NCBI GenBank assembly: GCA_030686995.1
Contig: CM060691.1
Coordinates: 64,531,853-64,595,852 of the forward strand
Origin: Artemisia argyi
Lineage: Eukaryota; Streptophyta; Magnoliopsida; Asterales; Asteraceae
DNA: 64,000 nucleotides
Reading direction: 5' to 3'
Positions 24,388 to 35,831 of the stretch are shown here, one piece after another. Each line of letters begins with the position of its first letter. Position 1 is the stretch's first letter. Below the pieces are notes generated by a model that saw nothing but the letters and a program-made list of their open reading frames with translations, had not been told where the DNA came from and searched no databases. A program made the position numbers and the translations under genes.

Positions 24388-25240
24388 TCAGTCTTGATTC
24401 CAAGTTCCTGATTTTTCCTTGTTCCTTAGTTCCGGGCAGTCATTCTTGAAATGCCCAAAGTTTCCACATTTGAAGCAATTCCCTGGGATTTTCTGATTTG
24501 TGAGTTTCCTACAATTTTCAGTCCGATAACCCTGCTTCTTGCACACTCCACACGTTTTACTGCAATGACCTTGGTGATATTGATTACACAGGTTGTAGTA
24601 AGGTAACTTTCCAATATACCTTCTCTTTGTGTGAGGTTCTGCAGCAAAGGCTCTATTCATTTCTTGTCCTTTGGGTGATTGTTGAGCAGCATTGCAACCT
24701 AGATTGTTGTTCCACTTCCTCTTGTTGTCACTGTTGTTTCCTGATGTCTCGGCGTGAACTATGAGTTCCTTTTCCTCGATCGCCATTTTGATAATGTACT
24801 TTTCAAGTTTCTTGCTTTCCGGTTCATCCATTGCAGGACCTAGTCGTGTTGATTCATAAAAATGAGTAGTGTACTTGTCAACATCATTTCCTACCATGAT
24901 AAAGTTTAGTGTTTCCTGTTCCCTTGCTCGTAATTCACTTCCTACACAAAATGTTATACCCATCATCCTTCTTAGTTTCTCCCAAGAGTGTGAGTAGGCA
25001 GCATCAACTCCCACCATCTTAATATGTTTGGTCCACCATTCCTGGGCATGATTTTGAAAGGTGCATGTGGCGAACTTAACCTTGTATTCCTTACGACAGT
25101 CGCCACATTGAAATATTGTTTCTATGTCTTCGAATCATTTGAGAAATTCCTTTGTGTTTCTAGTTCCGCTAAAGGAGGGAGGATATAAGTCTGGTCCAGG
25201 GACTTCCTGGTGTCCCTCTGTGTGAAATCAGGTTTGTGGC
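24388..25240 (-). pseudogene. gag: T2 gag, C-terminal two thirds
   Basis: An open frame of 209 codons (25,017 to 24,388). It covers the end of the Tekay capsid-like domain, a basic linker, a C-x2-H block, knuckle 1 (C-G-V-C-x4-Y-x4-C, where the zinc-binding His is replaced by Tyr) and knuckle 2 (C-F-K-C-x4-H-x4-C, intact). The frame continues upstream with recognisable gag to a stop at 25,135-25,137, where Tekay Gag normally has Trp, then to about 25,240. Loss of one zinc ligand and the stop mark it as dead. Confidence 0.75.
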
Positions 25241-26009
25241 ATCATAAGGTTGGGATAGTCCTGAAGTGGTATCTGAAGTTGTGCATCTATCAAATCTTAG
25301 ATAATGTAGGTTCTGAACCATTCCTGAAGAATCTGCGGATGTTTCTGTTGAGTCCGTGTTATTGGTATTATCTACTAGGTGTCATCTAGTTCATGGCAAG
25401 TGGGAATGGAAAAGGGAAATGACAATGATGGTACCAGTGAATGAAATACTACCCTCTTTCGTGCTACCTCGCAACATCCAAAAGGTAAAACTAAAGTACA
25501 CACTGTGGGAAGGCCAATAGTGTAATAAGTAATTGATGGTGGTGATAGTACCTGAGTAGTAAGTGCCCTACTAGTGATGGAAAGAAAACACACTATCTTC
25601 CTTGCAATAAGCATCCTAATAAGTCCATTAAGATTAATTCTGAATACACTACCAAAAGGCATTCTATGTACGGGCTGAATGATAGGAAAACTCTGTTCCT
25701 ATGGCAAATCAATAGTACTAATGGTGGTGTAAATGCAACTGGTGATATAATGGTAGTGGAAAATGACAAGGCATCTTCAATGTTGGAATCCGATAAAAGG
25801 ATGTCAGGGTGAGTATCTGAAGACATGTCACTTGTGAACCAGGTCAATAAAATGATATACATATACGGATATGAGTATAAATAACTCGCACAGGGTATGT
25901 ATGAAACAACATGTATCATGATTATGCACTTATGATGAAATGATGAGATGCTATGATGATGCGGTTATAGTCTAGGGTCCAAGATACATCCTAGTTCGCT
26001 ATAACCTTA
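25241..26009 (-). other. T2 leader and gag N-terminal remnant
   Basis: The interval between the primer site and recognisable gag. Frames of 95-108 codons here have no identifiable domain. It probably contains the 5' leader and a degraded Gag start. Confidence 0.5.
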
Positions 26010-26021
26010 GCTCTGATACCA
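26010..26021 (-). promoter_or_regulatory. T2 primer-binding site, initiator tRNA-Met
   Basis: TGGTATCAGAGC on the sense strand, three bases after the 5' LTR. It matches the complement of the plant initiator tRNA-Met 3' end, the usual Tekay primer. Confidence 0.85.
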
Positions 26022-26024
26022 ATC

Positions 26025-29000
26025 TGTCACACCCCCAATTTACCTGACTTGCAGCGGAATGGAATACCTGGGGGTGTCTGTCATAGCACCACAGTTACAG
26101 TTACATTGAACGACCTAAAGTGTCGTTTGGAAAATACTGCATTTGATCATTGAAATAATTCAGAGTTTACAAAATGAGGTCCCCAAAATGTGTTGTATGT
26201 TTATGAAAAACAAGTAGTACTAGATCAAATGTTTACATAAGTGCATGAAATAATGATGAGACGCGTCGACTCCGCGACTCCATGAAGGTCCAAATGCATG
26301 TCTCATGAGCTACCTTAATAACCTGAAATACATTGCTAAAACGTCAACACGAATGTTGGTGAATTCCATAGGTTTGTAAAATGTAATGATGTACGGCCAC
26401 CACAAGTAAAAGTGCAAGATAAAAATCTCATGAAAATTGTACAACATCCTTAAGCTCATGACACCGAAGCTATGACTGATGAAACTCTATGCCCCTCCCG
26501 AATGTTCTGTCGAAACATTCAAATGTAAAAGACATGACATGCATCCGCTTACTGTTGGTAATCACTACCACGGATGGAGGCGTCACCCTCGATAGATCTA
26601 TCCACTCACTCTCGCTTAATGGTAAATTAACGGTTCATGATGTTACAGGGGACTTATCACATGGCAAGGTAACTTAAGCAATGTACATGTTTGAATACTT
26701 GGGCTCGTACTAAAATGATTGATGCAATGTATTCCCCCCGTGGGATTTGAAAACAATCAAAAATGTTGAATTGAAAACGGGGCTATGAAAACTCACCTTA
26801 ACTGATGAAACTGTGATGAAATGAAATGAACACCAATGAACAATTTGCTGCTGCAACCCAATATGATGGTACCATGAACATGTACTGAGCTGAAAAACAA
26901 GGCGCGCACACTAGCCGCAACCTAATATGAATGATGAACGATCTACTTTAGATCATGAAATGATGTTATGAATGTCCATGCACATGTTTCCTATACCACT
27001 CTACTCTTTGAAAAACACTTGTTGTTATCAAAAGTATATATTCCAAGACTTAGGAAAATATGGCTATTAGAAAAATAAACTAGTTGTAATATATATACTT
27101 ATATATATATCGTATGTACCAATGTTTATGTTGAAATCCTCGGTTTGAAATCCTTGAAATAACGCCTTGTACTAATGAAAATATACTTGAAATCACTAAT
27201 ACATCATTAGTTATGAAATTGGGTACTTGATTAATATTTCTAGAAAATCTAGAATTTAGTACGTAGAAGTATTATTTCTATTAGTGACAAAACGGTCTCA
27301 TAAAACTAGTCGTGAAATAGTGAATATTAAGAGTTAGGAAAGAAGCTCAGTAGTTTTGAGAAGATTTTCACCATATCTAAAAAGTCACAGAAGTGAAGTT
27401 TGTCCATACAAGTCTCGATCATAAAGATAATTAGCCGTCAAGTGAGGTGTTTGGGCTGTTTTGGCAGATTCTGGGCAGTTTTCGGGAAAGTTTGGAAGTC
27501 CATAAGTTGTTCGTTATAAATCCTTTTGACAAACGGCTGGATGTTTTGAAAACTAGGCTGGGTGAACTAACTTTTTGTCAATGATGTAAATTTTCCAGAA
27601 ATGAGTTTATCAATGAGTAAATTGGCTCTCAACATGATGTCTTACAAAAACTGTTTTTCTATACTTAGTATTATTTTGCTAAAAAGCTGATGGAAATAAT
27701 TAGAGTTTCGCCGATTTTGAAACGTGTATATCTTGGTCGTTATAAGTCCGTTTTACTTGTTCTTTATATCCACGGTTACGTCTTAGTATGTAGTAATATA
27801 TTTTGGAAAGCTCGGCTCCTCCGGGTTACGTCTAAAGTCTCTTTTTGTCCAATGAAAAACGTCTAACAGCAAACAAATTTCCAGAAAATACTTTTCGTCA
27901 ACAATCTTGCAAAAGTCATAACTTCTTCGTTATAAACTCGTTTTAATCCATTCTTTCGCCCACGGCTTCGTTTTTGAAAGTATTTTCTAAATCTTTAGCC
28001 CAAAGTTACCCGGAATTCCCTGATTTTTCTGAATTTACAAAAATGGGACAGCATGTATATATACTTGTTAGAAATCCATTTTTCATGTCCAAAACTAGTT
28101 TCTACTTCAACCAAATCTCTTGTAATCACCACATAGCTAATCTAATCCTACCATACACCTTCTTAGGGTGTCATGGACTCCTAACCAAGTTATTATAGCA
28201 AGGGGATTCATAACTAAAAAGTTAGGGTTTGTATGTTCCATTTTAGACAAAATAAAGGGTGGTATAGCTAGTTGTACATGGTTTTTAGCATGGAAATCAT
28301 GTAATACATGTAAAAATAAGATGATCCATGAAAAAATAAAGTTGATAACTTACTTGATAAAATGAGATGATTATATGATGATTATGCTTGATGTTCTTGT
28401 GTTTTTGTTGCTTGATTCTTGATTAGGCATGTAAAAGGAACAAGTTTAGTGTTTTAACTTATGAAAAATGATCACTTGATCTTGGTGATTATGTTGGGTC
28501 GTGGGGATGAAGAAAGGAAAAGGGTGAGAAGAACTTTTCTCTTATCTAAAATTTTGGTTTATGATTTATGTAATTTGGTAAAGTTAGGTTTTAAGAGGTT
28601 TATTAGTTAAATAAAGGTAATCAATGCACAAGGTTAAAAGGGGTGTCTCATGGCCGGTTTTGGTGTGAAAAGGAGTAGCCAAAACGGTTTTGATCACTAG
28701 GGAAATGTAGTGTAGTATTAGTTGTGGTTTAGTGTAAGTATTAGTCATAATCGGGTACCGGGTTTAATAGCAATAAACGTTCACGAAGTTAACCGGGATG
28801 AAATAAAAGTTATAATAATGATAAAAACATATTAAAAATATGTTGGGTACATTTACTGAGTGATCGGGTGATTATTGTTTAGTTTTCACGAAAACCGTCG
28901 TTATATTCATAAGCGTACGTTATAAATAAAATAAATTTCCAAAATACTGGGTAACTGAATGTTATAACTTTTATGATGTTAGAATGGATATAAAAATATG

Positions 29001-29476
29001 TCGGGACCATTGTGGGAATATTTAGATATATTCGTCGTGTATAAACCGGGTGTTAACGTTTATTTAGAAATCATAATACGTAAAACGTTAAATATACTGA
29101 ATATAGTAATTTGAAAATCCTAAGAGTGGTATAACATGTAAATGACCTACTAATGATATGCAGACTATCCCCAGTCCGTATGAAATGTTATTACTGATAA
29201 TGCATGAATTCGCACCTGAACCAATACGGTTACGCGAATTTGAATACCCGTAAACTAAATTTACGATGAAATGTGTAATGCACGTGAATGATGAAATCTT
29301 TTCCCGCAATGAATAGTGTTCCATGAATAGTAAAATTTTTGAATGCTTCTCGGAATGTCAAACTGACACAAAAAATGATGAATAGTAAACTGATGAATAG
29401 TGTTTTGATGAATAGTGTTTGATGAATAGTGTTTTTCCAAAGTTCGGGAAATGACCTGAAATGGTGAGTTGTGACA
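26025..29476 (-). repeat. T2 5' LTR
   Basis: It is 3452 bases, near-identical to 17,653-21,117. Differences include a 3-base deletion near 27,270 and loss of one 10-base unit near 29,457. Confidence 0.92.
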
Positions 29477-29481
29477 GTTTC

Positions 29482-29600
29482 TTAGGTGAAACAGCACGTT
29501 CCTCAGATACGGCTGTTGGGGCAGAACGTCTACGGCGTCTTCGAGGAATTCTGACAAGCTCACGTAAAGGGCTTGTTGACCTAGAAGAACGAGTGCGCAT
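29482..29600 (-). pseudogene. gag: A1 gag, N-terminal piece cut off by T2
   Basis: It starts at the ATG 29,600-29,598 and encodes about 40 residues, strongly basic (a run of six Arg) and Ser/Thr-rich. At 29,481 it meets the T2 target duplication. The count of bases to 17,642 on the other side is a multiple of three, so this was the true N-terminus of A1 Gag. The arginine run may bind nucleic acid or act as a nuclear signal, which is inference. Confidence 0.8.
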
Positions 29601-29742
29601 GCACTAGAGACGACTCTAAGAATACTTAGAGTGACGGAAAATTACAAATAGAAAATAAAATATGAACAAAAAGATGATATATAACAAAGTGTGAAAATTC
29701 AAACTCACAGATATTTCAAAAAGTCGTAATACGCAGCACACC
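29601..29742 (-). other. A1 5' leader
   Basis: A short untranslated stretch between the primer-binding site and the gag start. No ORF or clear structure was noted. Confidence 0.6.
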
Positions 29743-29760
29743 TCCCCGGCAGCGGCGCCA
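29743..29760 (-). promoter_or_regulatory. A1 primer-binding site, tRNA-Asp
   Basis: TGGCGCCGCTGCCGGGGA on the sense strand, five bases after the 5' LTR end. It differs by one base from the complement of the plant tRNA-Asp 3' end, the primer used by Athila and Tat lineages. Confidence 0.85.
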
Positions 29761-29765
29761 AATTT

Positions 29766-32700
29766 TGATTGGTCTTAAACAGTCAGATAATATCAACCAA
29801 GTAATGGTCAACAAGTCAAACAGCCTAAACCAATACTCCGGTGAGTTTAGTGTTTCCCCGGATCATTAGATCCCAACGAGATGTGAAATCTGAAATAAAA
29901 CGACTTTGAGATCAGGTGAATTGAACAGGAAAAGGGTTTAAGTGATTTGTACTACTGAAATACAAGAGTGAATAGCTTTAATAAGCTATATCAACTAATA
30001 CGTGAAATCAGATAAGTACACGTGAAAAAGGGACTGAAAAACGTAAACGTTTACTAATTAAACGTAAACAAAAACAAATTTAACTTATAGTAGGATTTTG
30101 CAAGCCTTAGGGGCTTAAATGCAAATTAAATAAATTTAAAATATTTATTTTATAATTAAAAACTATTTAATTAATTATTTTTATTTAATAACTATTTATT
30201 AATTATCTAATAATTAACTATTAATTATGAAAATGTAAAATAAGTCTAGAAAATTAAAATTAAAATTTCTAAAAATCTAAAATATTATAAAACTTATTTT
30301 AAAATTAAAATTATATTTTTCACACTATTTATCTATTTATTATTAATTAATTATTATTTAATTTATTATTTAACTAATTATATTGATTAACTTATTTATA
30401 ATTACTAAAAAGACTTAGATAATTATGAAAATTTTTATATATCTAATTAACCATCATGGGAATCCTAAAAAATTATAAAAACTTTATTTTATGTATTTTT
30501 AATTTAGTCTACTAATTATTATGCTATTTATTAATTATTATCTAATTAAAATAATTAAATTATGAAAACTAGTAAATGAACAGTATAAATCACAAGAAAA
30601 TTTCTAAAATTATTTTATGACTTATAGAAGCTAGGAAAAATATAAAATATAGGTGTTACCTTATAAAAATATATTATGCTATTTAATTCTTATTTATTAT
30701 TTAATTATTAAATAAACTAATATTAATTCTAAATATCACTAGATGACAAAAGAAAATTCTGGAAAAAATTATAAAATTACTTTAATATATAATAGATTTA
30801 ATAAAAATATAAAATAGCAGAAGTGCTTATAAATAAGCTAAAAAAGAAAATTAAATAGATAGTTTCTATTAAATAGAAGCTATCACTATAATTAAGTTTG
30901 GTTTTTTCTTATTTTTCTTTTACAAAACTAATTAAATACTTAAAATAAGAAACTTTAATAAAGGAAATTAATTTATAATCACAAAATAAGCACTATGAGT
31001 GCTTATTAGACCACACAGTTGACTTTTGTTGACTGTGGATGGATTTAAGCTCACAAGAGCTTATGTGGGGTCCACCTTGGTAAAACTTGACTCCTTAGAG
31101 TTCATTGAACATGTATAAGCAAGAAAAAGCTCAAGGTGTTGGCTGAATAAGCAAAAAAGCTTCAATAAGCTTATGCAATTTGTTTTCTGAGACAAAATAT
31201 GGGACAGATTTAAGGGCTTATTCTAGGTGGGGTCCAGTGGTCAAATGGTCAAACAAAAGATCAAGAGTTCAAGTCTGGTAGGAGGGGGGTTGTAAGAACC
31301 TATTTATGGGATGTGGGACCCATTGAGTCAATCACAATGGACCACCAAAGGTGGTGGTTGAGCCAATGTCTGCTGAGACAAGGCAATCACAAAGAGAAAC
31401 AGGCTTATATGGGGACCATACAATGGATCAGAGATCCAAATTTAAACTTGAAATATGAAGATAAGCAGTATGGTTTCCTAATAAGTCAATAATCAAGACC
31501 TAATTCTCACTAATAAGCTAGATAAGCTTGTTTGAAACTGAGCACATAATCTGAGTACTCAGTATACTCAGATGAAATGTACTAACTACAAGGCTTGAGT
31601 GCTATGTCTGAATAAGCTTAAAATGACAAATTAAGCTTTGAACTAGCAATATGGCTTATTGGGGTATCCAAAAAGCTAAATTTCACACTCTGGTTTCCAC
31701 TAATGTAAACTAGGGGAAGGCATGAAGTTGGTTATTCCAAGCTAATGTATCAGTTTGAGTGGTGCTTTTGACAAAGTAAAAGCTGACTGCAGCCCTACCT
31801 AATAAGCTACAAAATGAAAAATAAATCCTGATTTTGAAAGATAAGCTGCTAAGCTTTTCAAAAAACTAAGAAGCTTACAAAGGGACTCACTAATGTGCTT
31901 TGGAGATACCCTGAAAGTTGGAGTGAAGGACAAGGTCTGTGTAGCAGGGGAGGTTCTTCCCCTGCAAGTGATTTCTAGCTTGTGTAACTAACAAACAAAA
32001 ATTTGCAAAAATGTAATGGTGATAGGATTCCACAGATGAGGTGGTAGTTTCCAAGTCCTGAAAATTTGGAAGTCTGAATCCTCTCTCAAAATTCTCTAAA
32101 ATTCTTTGAAATTTTGGAAAATCTGAGATCAAATAATTTTGACTTTTTCTATTTTCTTGCTAAGTTGACTTTAATGAACTTCTAATCACTCTTACTGATT
32201 AAACATGATGTATTAAGCTGTAATAAGTTTAAAATAAGTTAACCTAACCACTTATATAGCTAATATGAAGATTTGGACATGTAAATCCTTAACAGCTAAG
32301 CTGTATAAAAATTCAAGATGAGATTTGAATTTTTTACTTATGAACACTAGTTGTTAAGATAGAAATAGACTATTAGGACTTTATGCAGTCTACTTATATA
32401 GAAACAATAGCAAAACAACAACAAAATTTCAGCAAACAACCAAGATCCAAACACACCTTCAAAACTGAGAATCAAAGGTTTTCAAAACAAAATGATGATT
32501 GAGCTTATGAAAGTGATACATAACAACTTAACATGATATAATAATGGAAAATAATCACAGAAACATAAGTATAAATAACAAATAACAAAAGAACCAGTTT
32601 ATGCTATATTGACTGAGAATTAGAATAACTAAGCAACCTAGTATTTAAATTAACAAGTAGGATATTTTAGGTAGTAATTTGACTAAATAACACTAACTAA

Positions 32701-34497
32701 TCAATAAAACAACAGTAATAAGTATAAACAAATAGATATACAGTAGTAAGCTAAAAGAGATTTGAGCTTACAAATGGGAATGCAACTGAGAACAAGTGAA
32801 CCATGAACAAGTAACACACCTAATAGGTCTCCACAGACCCACTAATGTATATTTGATCCAAAATTGCTCAGCTTGCACCTTCTTGCTTCATCTTGTTGAT
32901 TTTTTTTATATTTCTCTTATTTAATTCTATATTTTTTTTTTATTTTTTTTTATGATTATAACTACTTTTATGATTTTCAATAGCTTATAGAAGCTGTATT
33001 ATGAGCTTAGATGAGCTTAATGGTCCCTAACATCAGTTAATAACAACATTCAAGTGACATGAGATTTTTGATTAAACAGATTTGCATAAACTGAATTGGA
33101 AACAAGAAACTCAAATTGAGACTGAAAATAACTTTGATTTAACACTCAGAATCTTGAAATTACAACTTAGAAGCTTAAAAATACAAAGAAAACTTGAAAA
33201 TTAGCTAATCGACATTCATTATTTTTTAATTAAAAACTAGATAGATCCACATTGCTTCCTTCTTCTGTATATATCACCCAAAAATCTTCCCACTAGCATC
33301 CTGAGACTTTCCCAAGCCTTTCCTGACCATTAGATTGGTCAATTTGATCTTGGCCGTTTAAACCTGTTTTGGCGCCAAAGTCAAAAAGGGTAACTTGTGG
33401 CCTCCATTTTGCAATTAAGGAAGTTTGGGGTATTGTGTTGTGTCAGGGGATAAGTTGCATGGTTTGGAGGCCAAGTTTGGGGTGATATGTTGAAAAACAG
33501 AGGAGAGGGGTGGATTTGGTGATAAAGAGATGGGAATGCATTTATTTGTGATGTGGGTTGGTGTCAGGAGGTAGGAGTTGAGCTGAAAAGGTGGTGAGGT
33601 GGAGAGAATGTAACAGCTGGGGGGGTTGAGGTGGAGTTACAGGTGGAGGTTGTAAGGTGGAAGAAGAAGAGGCGGTTTGGGAGGTGGGTTGACCGTTTGA
33701 CCCTGCGTTTTATTAATAAACGGGGGTGGGCTTAGTGTGGACTGGGCCTAGGTGTGAGTGGGCTGGGGTGGTTTTGGGTTTTATTTATTAAGGGTGGGTT
33801 AGATTTGGTGGTTTATAATAACAATAAGGGGTCCGGTTGGCTTAAAGCTACACAAGGACCAATTTTGTAATTCTGCCAAAATGTAGGGACCTGATGTGTA
33901 AACTTTCCATTTTAGTAATAAGGACCACTTATGCCATACTTGAATTCCCCAAGGACCAAAGATGATAATTTCCCATATTAAACGCCCAGGGACCTTTTCT
34001 GTTAATACCTCAAACTTCAGGGACCATTATTGTAATTTTCTGAAATTTGAAGGGCTAACCTGTAAATATCCAATAGTTAACACAAAGGACCAATTTTGTC
34101 ATTTATAAATAGTATAAGGTTTATTTTGAATATTTTCTTATTTTTAAAACCTTAGGGACTAAATTTGACACTTTTCCAAAGTTGAGGGACCAAAGTTGTA
34201 AATTTGTGAATTTTAACTTCAAAGGACTTTTCCTAACAACTTATGAATCCCAAGGACCTTTTATGATATTTTTACAAGTTTTGATTTACCAGGGACTAGT
34301 TTTGCCAATTTGTCAAAGTTCAGGGACTGAAACTGTAAATTATGTAAACTTTGTTGTTTTTCATCAGTTTTCATCCTTTTTTTACTTGTAACACCTAAAA
34401 ACACAATTTCATGATATTTCATATATTTAAAAGCATATCTGTATGTTTTCAGATGTTTTGTAGCTTAAATGTGACAGAAATGATGAGTATTTCATCA
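29766..34497 (-). repeat. A1 5' LTR
   Basis: It is 4732 bases. Compared with the 3' LTR it lacks 8 bases (the TAGACACT seen at 11,084-11,091), removing one arm of the terminal hairpin. Degenerate GGGACCA repeats lie at 33,840-34,380. Confidence 0.92.
33268..33274 (-). promoter_or_regulatory. Possible A1 LTR TATA box
   Basis: ATATATA on the sense strand about 1.2 kb into the LTR. The aligned place in A2 holds a strong TATATAAA (47,287-47,294), which supports this as the promoter. Confidence 0.4.
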
Positions 34498-34502
34498 ATT
34501 TC

Positions 34503-35658
34503 CATGACGACCCAGAACAGATTTGACGGCGTCATGTAGGAAGGGCGTCAAGAGTAAAAGAGTCATGACGTCCTGGAAGTGTATAAGTCTTGACGGCGTC
34601 AGAAGTAGATCTAGGCATTCCAAGAAGAGTTTTGGCGGCGAGGTGACGGCGTCACAGTGTTTGTCTTGACGTCGTCAGACCTATTTTTCTATATATAGTT
34701 TTCTAATTTTCACACATTAGGGAGAGAAGTTTTGGGAGAAACCCTAAGTACGATTTTGGTGTAACTTTACAGGTTTTTCAAGGGTTCCAACCTCTTGATA
34801 CCTTGCATGTTTAATCAAGATAAGTGTTCTTTTAATTCAATCAATATGTCTATCTGTTGGTTGTCTATATCATGTTCTTATCTTAATTCCATCATGCTAG
34901 GCTAGATCTATCTTGTGTTTGCTTAGATCTAAAGAAACCTAGATGTTAATTATGTGTTGATTACTTGTTTATTCTTGTCTTGGATGAATGATTTATATGT
35001 TAGGCTTAAGAAAACTGGCAGATCTCCACTTGTTAACATGCTTGAACGTCTTAAGAAACATGAACCGAGGCGCACTAGGTCTTTATTGGTTGTATTTAAT
35101 GCATGAGCCACTGTTTACAATCCCTATAGTTGTGCTGGGCATGGTGTAGGAGGAGATAAGAGCTCATAGAATTTGGGAGTTATGTGTGCCACCCCATGAA
35201 TGGTATTAAGGAATACGATCCGTCATCCATGCAATTATAACAAGTAATTAACGTGTAAAAGATGTCTAGGGAGTAATGAAATCTAAGTAAACACATTTTC
35301 TCCAATTACTGCTCACAACTTTAGTATAAATTAGTTTATTTTAATTTCTAGTATTTTATTTTGATTGCATATTAGTATTGGGTTAGTTGATTAGCAACTA
35401 ATTCCGCCCAAATCCTTCAAACCCCGAGATTTTACTTGCTTTCATAAAAATATAAAAACACAAAAATAATCACCCCTCACCCTTAGAACTAGTATTTAGG
35501 CTTTCTAATCCTAGCGACACTATTCCTAAGCTGAACGATCAATCCCCCGGTACTTGTCACTATACTATATTACAACGATCAGGTACACTGCCTGGTGGGG
35601 GTTGTAAGCTTCTCGAGATCCCTCAAGAGGTAAAGCCTGTTGCGATTCCCACGCATCA
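34503..35658 (+). repeat. G1 5' LTR, right piece
   Basis: Continuation of the LTR after A1. It ends with the ACGCATCA terminus, and the damaged primer site follows. It holds the TATA box and most TGACG dyads. Confidence 0.88.
34524..34698 (+). promoter_or_regulatory. G1 LTR promoter: TGACG dyads and TATA box
   Basis: Dyads at 34,524-34,534, 34,591-34,601, 34,644-34,654 and 34,667-34,677 (last one TGACGTCGTCA), plus a TGACGTCC at 34,566. The TATA box TATATATAG is at 34,690-34,698. The two further dyads at 6304 and 6327 are now 28 kb away because A1 inserted between them. Confidence 0.6.
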
Positions 35659-35664
35659 AGTTTT

Positions 35665-35683
35665 TGGCGCTGCAGCCCGGGGA
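35665..35683 (+). promoter_or_regulatory. G1 primer-binding site, tRNA-Asp, damaged
   Basis: TGGCGCTGCAGCCCGGGGA in place of the TGGCGCCGCTGCCGGGGA seen in G2. It has an inserted base and substitutions, probably impairing priming. Confidence 0.7.
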
Positions 35684-35831
35684 ATAGTTATTGTCTAGGT
35701 TAGAATTTCTTTGTATTAGGTCTACTTGCTAGATTCCTTTCTAGTAAGATTTTATTTTTATTTTTTTAGGTTTTTTTTAGTCTATCTCATTTCTTTGTGC
35801 CTTTGTTCGTAACTCTTTACCATCCGACATC

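Larger units (their letters stand above)
17653..29476 (-). mobile_element. T2: Tekay-like Ty3/gypsy element inserted in A1 gag
   Basis: Minus strand. 5' LTR 26,025-29,476, initiator tRNA-Met primer site at 26,010-26,021, gag remnant 24,388-25,240, eroded pol 21,136-24,387, polypurine tract 21,118-21,135, 3' LTR 17,653-21,117. Termini are TGTCACA/TGTGACA. Flanks are CTTTC (17,648-17,652) and GTTTC (29,477-29,481), a 5-base duplication with one mismatch. Removing T2 and one flank rejoins the A1 gag frame exactly. The LTRs differ at only about a dozen sites in 3.45 kb, so this is the youngest insertion of the left nest, yet its genes are long dead. Confidence 0.92.
6359..34497 (-). mobile_element. 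A1: Athila-like Ty3/gypsy element, carrying nested T2
   Basis: Minus-strand element. The 5' LTR is 29,766-34,497, with a tRNA-Asp primer site, gag-pol from 29,600 down to 12,028 (interrupted by T2), a structured trailer 11,097-12,027, a polypurine tract and the 3' LTR 6359-11,096. It is flanked by a perfect ATTTC duplication (6354-6358 and 34,498-34,502) inside the 5' LTR of G1. Pol order is protease, RT, RNase H, integrase, with the F-M-D-D form of the RT motif as in Athila. There is no env-like ORF between pol and the polypurine tract. The LTRs differ at a few dozen positions in 4.7 kb by eye, so the insertion is young. Confidence 0.92.
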
